A stretch of 54,998 nucleotides of DNA from Streptomyces nymphaeiformis. Its GTDB lineage: Bacteria > Actinomycetota > Actinomycetes > Streptomycetales > Streptomycetaceae. This document shows positions 9,218 through 18,516 of this stretch, piece after piece. The stretch's first letter is position 1; each line of letters starts with the position of its first letter. The position numbers and the translations under genes are program-made. The notes beneath the pieces are model-generated. The model was not told the origin of the DNA. It worked only from the letters and a program-made list of their open reading frames with translations, and did no database searches. The stretch is from positions 1 through 54,998 of the forward strand of contig NZ_JACHJY010000019.1 in NCBI RefSeq assembly GCF_014203895.1. The letters run 5' to 3'.

Positions 9218-12052
9218 ATGAGCGTGAACCGAGTGACGACAAGGACCGCGCCCGAGGAGATCGACGGCGTACGGACACCCCTCCGGGGCAGGGACGCCGA
9301 ACTGGCGTTCATCGAGGAGCGGCTCGACGCGCTCGGCCGGGGCGAAGGCGGGATCGTCCGCGCAGAGGGCCCCGCCGGCATCGGCAGGTCCAGGATCCTC
9401 GCCGAGGCCGCGGCGGCCGCGAGGCGGCGCGGGACGCGGGTGTTCGAGGGGACGGCGGACCCCGACGAACAGTTCGTACCGCTCGGCCCGCTCCTCGAAG
9501 GCGTACTCTCCGGCGAGGAACCGCTGTCGGGCGCCCGACGCCTCCGGGACCTCGCCGCCACACCCGGCCAGCGGTTCTGGCTGCTTCAGGAGCTGGGGGA
9601 CCGCCTGCGGGAGGCGGCCCGGAACGGACCCCTGCTCGTCGTCCTCGACGACCTCCAGTGGTGCGACGACCTGACCCTCCTCACCTTCCACACCCTCGCG
9701 GCGGGACTCTCGTCGCACCCGATCCTGTGGCTGGTCGCGGTGCGCGCCGGCAGCGTGCCGTCCGGAGTGCGCACCACCCTGGACCGGATCCGTCAGGCGG
9801 GCGCACACGGCCTCGTCCTCGGAACGCTGGAGGACCGGGCGGTCGCACGGATCACCGAGGACGTCCTGGGGGCCCCTCCCGACCCCGACGTCCTCCGTCT
9901 CGCCCACCGCGCCGAGGGGGTGCCCCAGCTGCTGGTCGAGCTGCTCGGCTCGCTGCGCGAGGAGGCGGTGACGATCGAGAACGGCATGGCCGGGCTGTCG
10001 GCAGGACCCCCCGCCCCACGGGAACTCCCCTCCGTCGTGCGCCGCCTCGACCAGCTGTCCGACGAGGCGCGGGAGCTGGTGCAGACGGCGGCCGCCGTGG
10101 GCGGCACGGTCACCGTCGCGCTGCTCGCCGAACTGCTCGGCAGGTCCTCGGCGGCGCTCATCACAGCCGTGCGGGAATCCCTCGACGCCGATCTGCTCGC
10201 CGAGAGCGGCGATCGCCTCGCCTTCCGCCACGACCTGGTCCGCGAGGCGGTGGAGGCTGGCCTCCCCCTGCCCCTGCGTCAGGCCCTGAGCCGTCAGGCC
10301 GCCGGGCTGCCGCCGGGGAGCGCGCCGGCTGATGCCGCGGAGGCCGAGAGGGCGGCGCCGGGGGACGCCGCGGAGGCCGACCGGCTGCGCACCGAAGCGG
10401 CGGAACTCGCCGCCACCGCTCCCGGGCGTGCCGCGGAGCTCAGCCTCAAGGCCCTGGAACTCACCACGGCGGACGCTCCGGAGCGTCCGCGGGTCGTCGC
10501 CGAGACGATCCCCCTGCTCTGGCAGACGGGCCGGGCCTCCCGGGCGCGTGAACTGGGAGCCACCGCCCTGGCGGCCGGTGGTCTCGGACCCGAGGACGAG
10601 GCGCTCATACGCCTGGCCCTGGCACGCCTCGCCGTACAGTTCGACTTCTCCGAGGCGGTCCGGCAGGCCCGCGCCGGGGCGGCACTGCCCGGGATCTCCC
10701 TGACCGCGAGGGGACGGCTGCTCGCCATGCTGGCCGTCGGCCTGTCGATGTCGGGCGAGCACGCGGCGGCCGAGCAGGTCGCCGCACAGGCGTGGGACAC
10801 CGCGGCGGCAGCGGGGGACCGCGCCGCCGAGGCCACGCTGACGACGGTCCGCTCGGCCGTGAGCTTCCACCGCATGGACCTGGCCGAGGCGTTCCGGCAG
10901 GCCGAGCGGTCCGCCGCGCTGGCCGACGCCCTGGGCGTCGGCACCTCGCTGTGGGTGCCGGAGGCCCTGTGGCACGCCCTCCTGGCGAACACCACGGGAC
11001 GCACCGCGGAGGCGCTCGCCGTCGCGGAGGAGGGCATCCGGATCACCGGGGAGCAGGGCCGGACCGCCGCCACCCGCATGTGGCTCATGACCCGCACCCG
11101 CATCCTCCTGGAGACCGGACGGCTGTCGGACGCCCGGGCCGACGCAGAAGCCGCGTCCCCCACGGCCGACGATCCCGGCCCGGGCAACCTCGCCGACGTC
11201 ACGCTCCGGTACGTGATGCTGCGCGTCGCCCTCCACACCGGCGACCGGCGGACCGCGGAGGCGTACGCGGCGGAGGCGAGGCGCATGCGGAGCGACGACG
11301 CACCCGTCGTCCGGCACTTCGGCACCTGGATGCTGGCGCTGATGGCCGACCACGAAGGCCGGCCCGACCGCGCCATGGCCGAACTCGACGCGGTCATGAC
11401 CTCGCCCGCCGCGGACCGGCCCGCCTACGCCGGCCTGATCGACCCGGCCGACGCCCCGGTGCTCGTCCGCATGGCGCTGCGCGCGGGCAGGCACGAACGG
11501 GCCGCGCAGGCGGTCGCCATGGCCGAGAAGCGAGCCGTGCTCAATCCCGACCTCCCGTTCCTCGCCGCCACCGCCGCGCACGCCCGGGGGCTCCTCGACA
11601 ACGACCTCGCCCCTCTCGTACGCGCCGTCCGGCTGTACGAGGACTGCCCTCGGGTACTGGCCCGGGCGTCGGCACTGGAGGACGCCGGACGCAAGCTCGC
11701 GGCCACCCGCAGGTCCGAGGCGGTGCCGTACTTCGAGACGGCCCTCGCGCTCTACGCGCGATCCGGTGCCGAGCAGGACGTCGCACGCGTCCGCCGGCGC
11801 CTCCGGGCCGCCGGCGTCCGCCGCCGGCCCTCGGCTGCCGGACTCTCCGACGCATGGCCCGAGTTGACGGCCGGGGAGCTACGGACGGTACGGCTCGTGG
11901 CCCGAGGGCTGACCAACCGGCAGGCGGCCGAGCAGCTCTCCCTCTCACCGCACACGGTGAGCTCGCACCTGCGCCGGGCCTTCACCAAGCTGGACGTCAC
12001 CTCGCGCGCCGAGCTGACCCGGCTGGTCAAGCACCGTGACAGCGGAGAGTAG
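9218..12052 (+). CDS. LAL-type LuxR regulator with variant Walker A
   Basis: A 944-aa large LuxR regulator of the STAND class. The P-loop reads GPAGIGRS at residues 51-58, with Arg57 in place of the usual Lys; Walker B VVLDDLQWCD (141-150) is normal. A long alpha-helical, TPR-like sensor region follows, then a C-terminal LuxR helix-turn-helix (LTAGELRTVRLVARGLTNRQAAEQLSLSPHTVSSHLRR, in the last ~60 residues). The CATACT at 9202-9207 looks like a -10 element and would give a very short leader before the ATG at 9218. It follows the monooxygenase pair in the same direction and may control it. The Lys-to-Arg change may weaken nucleotide binding. Confidence 0.9.
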   Translation: MSVNRVTTRTAPEEIDGVRTPLRGRDAELAFIEERLDALGRGEGGIVRAEGPAGIGRSRILAEAAAAARRRGTRVFEGTADPDEQFVPLGPLLEGVLSGEEPLSGARRLRDLAATPGQRFWLLQELGDRLREAARNGPLLVVLDDLQWCDDLTLLTFHTLAAGLSSHPILWLVAVRAGSVPSGVRTTLDRIRQAGAHGLVLGTLEDRAVARITEDVLGAPPDPDVLRLAHRAEGVPQLLVELLGSLREEAVTIENGMAGLSAGPPAPRELPSVVRRLDQLSDEARELVQTAAAVGGTVTVALLAELLGRSSAALITAVRESLDADLLAESGDRLAFRHDLVREAVEAGLPLPLRQALSRQAAGLPPGSAPADAAEAERAAPGDAAEADRLRTEAAELAATAPGRAAELSLKALELTTADAPERPRVVAETIPLLWQTGRASRARELGATALAAGGLGPEDEALIRLALARLAVQFDFSEAVRQARAGAALPGISLTARGRLLAMLAVGLSMSGEHAAAEQVAAQAWDTAAAAGDRAAEATLTTVRSAVSFHRMDLAEAFRQAERSAALADALGVGTSLWVPEALWHALLANTTGRTAEALAVAEEGIRITGEQGRTAATRMWLMTRTRILLETGRLSDARADAEAASPTADDPGPGNLADVTLRYVMLRVALHTGDRRTAEAYAAEARRMRSDDAPVVRHFGTWMLALMADHEGRPDRAMAELDAVMTSPAADRPAYAGLIDPADAPVLVRMALRAGRHERAAQAVAMAEKRAVLNPDLPFLAATAAHARGLLDNDLAPLVRAVRLYEDCPRVLARASALEDAGRKLAATRRSEAVPYFETALALYARSGAEQDVARVRRRLRAAGVRRRPSAAGLSDAWPELTAGELRTVRLVARGLTNRQAAEQLSLSPHTVSSHLRRAFTKLDVTSRAELTRLVKHRDSGE

Positions 12053-12188
12053 TCGCTTCGTATCCCCCGTGGGTGTCGTGGCAATGGACGATTCATGCGA
12101 TGTGCCGACGTCGTCGTTTCCTCAGACTGATCAAGAACCGCGGAATGCAGAAAACCGCGGGGGCAGTTGATCGAGAGAGGAACAGCGC

Positions 12189-13436
12189 ATGACCGCAAGG
12201 CTCCAGCGAGCCCGCCCCGGCAGCCCCGAGCTCCAGGCACTCGTCGACGAGCTCGCGGAGCGGATCGGCCGGTCCGTCGCCGTCGACGACCCGCTGGTCC
12301 GCATGGTCTGCACGAGCCGCCACTTCGGCGACGAGGACCCGGTACGCATCGGCACCCTGCTGCAGGGGCGCGCCGACAACGAGACCATCCGCTACGTCCT
12401 CGCCCAGGGCGTGACCCAGTGGTCCCGGGCCGGGTTCATCGACGGCCGTGACGACCTCGGACTGCTGCCCCGCTACGTGGTGCCGCTGCGCGAGCGCGGG
12501 CACCTCCTCGGCCTGCTCCTGGTGGTCGTGCCCGAGAAGACGCTGCGGGAGGAGGAGACCGCCGCCATCGCCCGGGCCGCGGACGCCATGTCGGCCCAGA
12601 TGTACGGGGAGCACATCGCCGCCGACACCCGGAAGGCCGACGAGCGGGACCTGGCCCTCGCACTCGTCGGCGCCGACGTCGCCGCACGCACCACCGCGCG
12701 CCGGCACGGCAAGGAGCTCGGGCTGCTCGGGGCGGCCGAGCACGTCCTGGTCACCGTCGTCCAGCTGAGCTGCGGGACGGAACTCGTGCGGCAGTCCGAG
12801 GCCGCCCTGTGGGCGGCGTTGGAGGGGTTCCGGCAGACGCGCACCGCCCAGGGCCTCATCGCGATCGGCAAGGAGCGGGCGCTGCTGGTCCAGCTCCGCG
12901 ACCGGCCGCCGGGCCCGGACGAGATCGCCGCCCAGTCCGCTCGCGTCCTCGACGAACTCCGCACCTTCCTGGACCCGTCGGCGGACCCCGTGATCGGCGT
13001 CGGCGGCCGGCACCCCCACCTGGACGACGCCTGGACCTCGTACGAGCAGGCGCTCGTGGCGGCCCGCGCGGCACGCCGGCTGCCCACCCTGAAGAGCATC
13101 GGCGACTGGGAGTCGCTCGGAGAACTCGCCGTGCTGCTCCAGCTCCCCGAGCACGCCCTGAACGCGTCCCTGGTCCCGAAGCCGCTCCGCACCCTGAGCG
13201 AGGCCCATGGCGGCGACCGGCTGCGGGACACCCTGCGCTGCTTCCTCGAACACGCGGGATCGATTCCCAGGACCGCGGACACGCTGGGCATCCACCGCAC
13301 CTCGCTCTACTACCGCCTGCGCCAGATCCAGGAGATCACCGGACTCGACCTCGACGACGGCGCCCACCGGCTCACCCTGCACCTCGGCCTCAGGGTCGAG
13401 GAGCTCCTCGGCCCGGGCGCCGACGGGGCCCTGTGA
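12189..13436 (+). CDS. PucR/CdaR-family transcriptional regulator
   Basis: A 415-aa regulator with a C-terminal PucR-type helix-turn-helix: LRCFLEHAGSIPRTADTLGIHRTSLYYRLRQIQEITG in the last ~70 residues. The middle part fits the CdaR GGDEF-like domain common in this family, and the N-terminal ~120 residues look like a GAF-like ligand sensor rather than the purine-type PucR domain found in the protein at 25407. A GAGAGGA ribosome site precedes the ATG at 12189. It lies between a LAL regulator and an alpha/beta hydrolase gene in the same direction; a role in controlling the hydrolase is an inference from position only. Confidence 0.85.
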   Translation: MTARLQRARPGSPELQALVDELAERIGRSVAVDDPLVRMVCTSRHFGDEDPVRIGTLLQGRADNETIRYVLAQGVTQWSRAGFIDGRDDLGLLPRYVVPLRERGHLLGLLLVVVPEKTLREEETAAIARAADAMSAQMYGEHIAADTRKADERDLALALVGADVAARTTARRHGKELGLLGAAEHVLVTVVQLSCGTELVRQSEAALWAALEGFRQTRTAQGLIAIGKERALLVQLRDRPPGPDEIAAQSARVLDELRTFLDPSADPVIGVGGRHPHLDDAWTSYEQALVAARAARRLPTLKSIGDWESLGELAVLLQLPEHALNASLVPKPLRTLSEAHGGDRLRDTLRCFLEHAGSIPRTADTLGIHRTSLYYRLRQIQEITGLDLDDGAHRLTLHLGLRVEELLGPGADGAL

Positions 13437-13575
13437 CCCCGGACCCGCTTCGACAGAGCGAGGAGGATCCACGGCCCGATTCCTACAGCTCGCGGTGGTG
13501 CGGGCGACGGGCCCCATTCGATGATGTTCGGGACGGGCGGGGCACCACGTACCGCCTCTGACCAGGGGAGAGGTC

Positions 13576-14427
13576 ATGAAGGAACTGATCACGACGGACG
13601 GCGCACGGCTCGCGTACCAGGACACCGGCGGCGAGGGCGTCCCGCTGGTGATGCTGCACGGCTGGGGGCAGACGCAGGCGATGTTCCGCCACCAGATCGA
13701 GGGTCTCGCGCCCGGTCGTCGCGTCGTCACCGTCGACTTCCGCGGCCACGGGAAGTCCGGCGCACCGCGCCACGGCTACCGCATCGCCCGGCTCTCCCGC
13801 GACGTGCTCGAACTCGTCGACCACCTCGGTCTCGACCGCTTCGACGCACTGGGCTGGTCCATGGGCGTCTCGGTGTGGTGGAGCTTCGTCGACCAGTACG
13901 GGACCGGCCGGATCCGGCGCTTCGTCGCCGTCGACCAGCCCGCGGCGGTCGCCGCCGTGCCGTGGATGACCGAGCGGGAACAGCGGGACTCCGGCGCCAT
14001 CTTCGACGTGTCGGGCCTGCTGTACCTGGGCGCGGCCCTCGCGGGTCCCGAGGGCGACGCGGTCCTCGCCGACTTCGTGCGCGGCATGTTCTCCGGCGAG
14101 CCCGACCCCGAGGTGCTGGCCTTCGTCGCCGAGGAGATCAGGTCGACACCGGCCCACGCGGGCGTACCGCTGCTGTTCGACCACTGCGCGCAGGACTGGC
14201 GCGACGTGCTTCCCCGGATCGACGTGCCGACCCTGGTGATCGGCTGCGAGGGAAGCCATGTGCACCCCGACTCGCAGCGCTTCGTCGCCGAGCGGATCCC
14301 CGACGCGCGCCTGCACGTCTTCGCCTCCGACGTGGCGAGCTCGCACTTCCCCTTCCTGGAGAACCCGCCGGCCTTCAACGCCGTGGTGGAGGGGTTCCTG
14401 GCCGAGGAGGCGGCGAGAGGGGCGTGA
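13576..14427 (+). CDS. alpha/beta hydrolase
   Basis: A 283-aa alpha/beta hydrolase. The oxyanion region is VMLHGWGQTQ (25-34) and the nucleophile elbow GWSMG carries Ser95; a DFRGHGKSG loop (54-62) is present. GGGAGAGG just before the ATG is a good ribosome site. It belongs to the same broad class as the epoxide hydrolase, lactonase and haloperoxidase relatives, and the sequence alone does not tell the substrate. It is followed after 41 bp by an AraC regulator in the same direction and then by another hydrolase, so the three genes may form one unit. Confidence 0.88.
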   Translation: MKELITTDGARLAYQDTGGEGVPLVMLHGWGQTQAMFRHQIEGLAPGRRVVTVDFRGHGKSGAPRHGYRIARLSRDVLELVDHLGLDRFDALGWSMGVSVWWSFVDQYGTGRIRRFVAVDQPAAVAAVPWMTEREQRDSGAIFDVSGLLYLGAALAGPEGDAVLADFVRGMFSGEPDPEVLAFVAEEIRSTPAHAGVPLLFDHCAQDWRDVLPRIDVPTLVIGCEGSHVHPDSQRFVAERIPDARLHVFASDVASSHFPFLENPPAFNAVVEGFLAEEAARGA

Positions 14428-14468
14428 ACCCGCGCTCCGCCCGCACGAACCCACGGCTAGGAACCACC

Positions 14469-15377
14469 ATGACCCTCACACTGATGTCCCGTGCGCCCGA
14501 ACGGGTGCCCCGGCAGGCGACCGCTCCGACCTCGTCCTCCTCCCGCTCGGGGTGGCTGGTCCAGATGCTCTCCGAGATGCCGGACACGAACGACCGGAAC
14601 CACGTCTACCTCGGCGTCCACGTCCGGGGGCCCGTCACCGTCGTCCACGAGCGTGCCAGGACCCTGCTGGAGCCGAACGACCTGGTCTTCTGCGACCCGG
14701 CACGACGGCACCTGCTGCGCTTCGGCGAGGACTGCCAGATGATCTTCTTCCGGGTGCCCCGCTGCTATCTGGGCGTCACGGAGTCGGCACTGGACCAGGT
14801 GCTCGGCGTGCCCGTGCGCGGCGGGGAGGGCATCGGGGCGCTGGCGTCCGAATTCCTGACCGCGCTCGCCGCCAAGGCGGAGTTCCGCCGGTCCACGATC
14901 GGGGACCGGCGCGCCCGGACGGCCGTACACCTCCTCTCCCTCCTGGTCATGGAGCTCCTCGAAGAGGACACGACGGACGCGGCCGACGACCCCTCCGGGG
15001 CCGGCAACGAGACGCTGGCCCGTATCCACGCCCACATCGAGGAACACCTGATGGACCCGGACCTCTCGCCGGAGTCGATCGCACGCGCCCACCACATCTC
15101 CGTCCGGTACCTGCAGAAGCTGTTCCAGAACGACGGCAGCACGGTGAGCCAGTGGGTGCGGCAGCGCAGGCTCGAGTCCTGCCGGTTCGAGCTGGGCCGC
15201 TCCACCCGGAGGATCACGATGGCCGCGATGGCACATCGCTGGGGCTTCAGCAGCCCCTCGCACTTCAGCCGCACGTTCCGCGGCGCCTACGGCATGAGCC
15301 CGAGCGCATGGCAGGCGCTGGCGACCTCGGCCTTCGCGTCGGCGACCGACGACAACCAGGACGAGCGAAGGCGTTGA
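14469..15377 (+). CDS. AraC-family transcriptional regulator
   Basis: A 302-aa regulator. The N-terminal ~180 residues are of the AraC-binding-like type (cupin-like, with NHVYLGVHVRGPVTVVHERA and the ...VFCDPARRHLLRF strand), and the C-terminal ~100 residues form the double helix-turn-helix: SIARAHHISVRYLQKLFQ and, near the end, WGFSSPSHFSRTFRGAYGMSPSAW. The ATG at 14469 follows AGGAACC. It lies between two alpha/beta hydrolases in the same direction. It resembles the AraC protein at 19647-20630, sharing the IAR.h.iSVRYL..LF and PSHFSR/PAHFSR blocks, so the two are related paralogues. Confidence 0.9.
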   Translation: MTLTLMSRAPERVPRQATAPTSSSSRSGWLVQMLSEMPDTNDRNHVYLGVHVRGPVTVVHERARTLLEPNDLVFCDPARRHLLRFGEDCQMIFFRVPRCYLGVTESALDQVLGVPVRGGEGIGALASEFLTALAAKAEFRRSTIGDRRARTAVHLLSLLVMELLEEDTTDAADDPSGAGNETLARIHAHIEEHLMDPDLSPESIARAHHISVRYLQKLFQNDGSTVSQWVRQRRLESCRFELGRSTRRITMAAMAHRWGFSSPSHFSRTFRGAYGMSPSAWQALATSAFASATDDNQDERRR

Positions 15378-15421
15378 GACGCGTGCGCGCCGTCATGCCC
15401 GACACCGAGAAGAGAACTCGC

Positions 15422-16135
15422 ATGCCCCACCCCACCGTCGTCCTCGTGCACGGTGCCTTCGCCGACGCGACCGGCTGGATAGGCGTCATCGCGGAACTGC
15501 GGAGCAGCGGTATCCCGGTGATCGCCCCGCCGAACCCGCTCCGCGGCCTGGCGTCGGACGCCGCCCACCTCGCCTCCGTCCTGACGCAGGTCGAGGGTCC
15601 GGCCGTACTCGTCGGCCACGCGTACGGTGGAGCGCTGATCACCGTGGCCGGTGTCGCGGAGAACGTCGTGGGGCTCGTCTACGTGGCCGCCTACGTGCCC
15701 CGTGAGGGCGAGAGCCTCGACGGGCTCCAGGGGAGCTTCCCCGATCCTCCGGCGGCGGGCAACCTGAAGGAGTGGACCTACCCGCTCCACGACGGCACCC
15801 ATGCGATCGAGGTCACCATCGAGGAGACCGCGTTTCCCTCCGTCTTCGCGGCGGACGTGCCCGAGGGCGTCGCCGGCGTCCTGGCGGCGGTCCAACGCCC
15901 GCTCGCCGCGGTCGCGTTCACCGAGACCGTGGCCGTGGCGGCATGGCGGACGAAACCGTCCTGGGCCCTGGTCGCCGGGGCCGACCGCACGATCAGCCCC
16001 GAGGTCCAGCGCTTCGGCGCCGCACGCGCCGGAGCCGTCGTCGTCGAACTCCCGGACGCCTCGCACGCCGTCGCCCTCTCCGAGCCCACGAGGGTCGCCG
16101 ACCTGATCATGGCCGCGGTCCGGGCGACGAGCTGA
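15422..16135 (+). CDS. alpha/beta hydrolase with Ala in the nucleophile position
   Basis: A 237-aa protein of the compact alpha/beta hydrolase group common in Streptomyces. It starts with the usual strand TVVLVHGAFADATGW (5-19). The nucleophile elbow reads GHAYGG (65-70), with Ala67 where most relatives have Ser; the codon is gcg. The acid (Asp in GADRTI) and base (His in DASHAVAL) positions are kept. The enzyme may be inactive, use another residue, or act as a binding protein. The ATG at 15422 has gagaagaga upstream; an in-frame ATG at 15395 is the alternative. It is a close paralogue of the truncated protein at 1-345. Confidence 0.85.
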   Translation: MPHPTVVLVHGAFADATGWIGVIAELRSSGIPVIAPPNPLRGLASDAAHLASVLTQVEGPAVLVGHAYGGALITVAGVAENVVGLVYVAAYVPREGESLDGLQGSFPDPPAAGNLKEWTYPLHDGTHAIEVTIEETAFPSVFAADVPEGVAGVLAAVQRPLAAVAFTETVAVAAWRTKPSWALVAGADRTISPEVQRFGAARAGAVVVELPDASHAVALSEPTRVADLIMAAVRATS

Positions 16136-16225
16136 CCGACCGACCGGCGGGGCCGCCACATCCTGCGTTTTCGCCCGAAATGACACGCCTTACTCGTTCC
16201 CCGGGGTAGGGAGGAAAGAGGAGTT

Positions 16226-18481
16226 GTGTACGGGAAGAAGTCCTTCGGCACCGTTCTGCGCGGTCTGCGGCAGCGAGGCCGTCTGACGATGGAGGAGCTG
16301 GCCGAGGCGTCGGGCGTGAGCGTCCGGGCCATCGGCGACATGGAGCGGGGGCGCAGTCTGGTTCCGCAGCGGCGCACGGTGGTGGCCCTTGCGGAAGGGC
16401 TCGGACTCACGGACGACGAGCGGGAGGCGCTGCTGACCACGGCGCGGGCGGCGCGTCCGACGCCCGCGGGCGAGGTGGCGGGAACGGTCGTGCCGCCGCG
16501 ACTGGTGGGGGACTTCACGGGGCGCGAACCGGAGCTGGCACTGCTGCGCGTGGCCGCGGAACGCGCCCCGGCCGACGGGGAGGCGTCGGTGTGGGTCGTG
16601 TCGGGTCCTCCGGGGTGCGGGAAGACGACACTGGCGCTGAAGGCGGCGGCGGATCTGGCGGAGAGGTTCCCGGACGGCTGTTTCGTGGTGGACCTGCACG
16701 GGGTGGACGGCCCCGTGGACACCGGCGAGGCGCTGCTGAAGCTGCTGAAGGGCCTCGGCGTGTCGGACCGCCGGCTGGCGCAGGAGGACCAGGAGGGCCG
16801 CGCGGGGTTGCTGCGGGCACTGTTGGGCGACCGCCGGTGCCTGGTGGTGCTGGACAACGCCCGCGACGAGGGACAGGTGCGCGCGCTGCTGCCGGGAGGT
16901 GGGCGGAGTCTGGTGCTGGTCACCAGCCGGCGGCCCCTGACCGGTCTTGAGGACGTCGACCGCCTGGCGCTGTCGGAGATGTCCCAGGAGGAGGCGGTCG
17001 ACCTGCTGCGCCGGATCCTGGGGACGGAGCGGGCGGACGCGGAGGCCGAGGCCGTGGCGCGGGTGGCGGAGCTGTGCGGACGACTGCCGCTGGCCCTGCG
17101 GGTGGCGGCGAACTGGCTGACGGTCCGTTCCGGATGGACCGTCGACCACCTGGTCCGGCGCCTGGCCGACGAAGAACGCCGCCTGGGCGCGCTCGCCGCC
17201 GGCGACGTGCGCGTGGAGGCGGCGTTCGAACTGTCCTACCGTCAGCTGACCGGCCAGGCCGCGCGCATGCTGCGACTGCTGAGTCTGGTTCCGGGGCCGG
17301 ACATGACCGCTGCCTACGGTGCCGCTCTGACCGCCACCGACGTCTTCGAGGCCGAGGACGTGATGGAGGAGCTCGTCGAGGCCGGCCTGCTGCAGGCCAC
17401 CTTCACCGGCCGCTACCAGTCGCACGACCTGCTGCGGCTGTTCGCCCGCGCCCGGTTGTCCCGCGAGGGGGAACCCGGCGAGCGGGAAGCGGCCGACGAC
17501 CGGCTGCGCGCCTGGCTCCTCGAGACGGCCGTGGTCGCCGGCCGCTGGTACAAGCCCGAGTACGGGGCACCGCCGTCCTCCTGGCGGGGCCTGGTCCCGC
17601 TGGACAGTGCCGAGGAGGCCCGTGCCTGGCTCCGGAGCGAGGCCCCCTCCTGGCTCGCCGCGCTGCGCGGCGCCGCCCGGCGGGGTGAGCACACCCGGGT
17701 CGTGGAGACCGCCCACGCCATGGAATGGTTCGTCAACCTGTGGGTCCACTGGGGGCACTGGCCCGAGGTCTTCCGCCTGGCCGGCGAGGCCGCCACCGCA
17801 CTGGACGACCCGTACATGCAGGCCTTCCACCTCAACACGTACTCCTGGTCCCTCTCCTGCGAATCCCGGTACGAAGAGGCGGTCGAACGGGCCCGCGAAG
17901 GGATGGAGCGCGCCCGCCGCGCCCGGAACACCGCCCAGCAGGCCTCCGCGCTGGCGCTGGCGGCGTGGGCCCTGTCGGAGCTCGGCGAGGTCCAGAAGGC
18001 GGCCGACGCGTCGCTCTCCGCCGTGGGCCTCTACGAGGAGACCGATGACCGCGCGGGCTGGCTGGGCGCCGTGTTCACCCACGGAACCTCCCTGCGCCTG
18101 CTCGGCCGTGCCGAGGAGGCCCTGGTCCAGCACCAGCGCATCATCGAGTTCCTGGACGCGCCCGACTGCCCGGTGAGCGGGTACCTCGCCGACATGTACC
18201 GTGCCAACACGACCGGCGCGCTCGGTCGCGACCATGCCGCCCTGCGGCGATGGCGCGAGGCCGCCGACCACCTTCGCGACGCCGTGGCGCAGTCCCACCG
18301 CATCGGCATTCCCCACGTCGAGGGCAGCACGCTCCTGGGTCTGGGAGAGGCCCTGATCGAACGGGGGGAAGCCGACGAGGCCCGCTCCTGTCTTCGTCGG
18401 GTCGTCGCCTTCGGCGACGCGGTCGACGGCAAAGACCTGAAGACCGCGCAGAAGCTCCTGGACTCGCTCCCCGCCGAGTGA
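16226..18481 (+). CDS. XRE-NB-ARC-TPR STAND regulator
   Basis: A 751-aa multidomain protein. Residues ~6-70 form an XRE/Cro-type helix-turn-helix (LTMEELAEASGVSVRAIGDMERG). Then comes an NB-ARC ATPase: P-loop GPPGCGKT at 127-134, Walker B in RCLVVLDNARDE, and the GLPL-like CGRLPLALR. A winged-helix part and a C-terminal TPR-like array of about 300 residues follow. Start is GTG at 16226 after aggaaagagga. Proteins of this design in Streptomyces are AfsR/SARP-related regulators or STAND sensors; the same architecture also occurs in defence STAND ATPases. No partner effector is fused. It stands alone and is convergent with the esterase gene. Confidence 0.88.
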   Translation: MYGKKSFGTVLRGLRQRGRLTMEELAEASGVSVRAIGDMERGRSLVPQRRTVVALAEGLGLTDDEREALLTTARAARPTPAGEVAGTVVPPRLVGDFTGREPELALLRVAAERAPADGEASVWVVSGPPGCGKTTLALKAAADLAERFPDGCFVVDLHGVDGPVDTGEALLKLLKGLGVSDRRLAQEDQEGRAGLLRALLGDRRCLVVLDNARDEGQVRALLPGGGRSLVLVTSRRPLTGLEDVDRLALSEMSQEEAVDLLRRILGTERADAEAEAVARVAELCGRLPLALRVAANWLTVRSGWTVDHLVRRLADEERRLGALAAGDVRVEAAFELSYRQLTGQAARMLRLLSLVPGPDMTAAYGAALTATDVFEAEDVMEELVEAGLLQATFTGRYQSHDLLRLFARARLSREGEPGEREAADDRLRAWLLETAVVAGRWYKPEYGAPPSSWRGLVPLDSAEEARAWLRSEAPSWLAALRGAARRGEHTRVVETAHAMEWFVNLWVHWGHWPEVFRLAGEAATALDDPYMQAFHLNTYSWSLSCESRYEEAVERAREGMERARRARNTAQQASALALAAWALSELGEVQKAADASLSAVGLYEETDDRAGWLGAVFTHGTSLRLLGRAEEALVQHQRIIEFLDAPDCPVSGYLADMYRANTTGALGRDHAALRRWREAADHLRDAVAQSHRIGIPHVEGSTLLGLGEALIERGEADEARSCLRRVVAFGDAVDGKDLKTAQKLLDSLPAE

Positions 18482-18516
18482 GCGGCGCCCGCCGCCGGGT
18501 GTGCGGGGCGGAGGGA

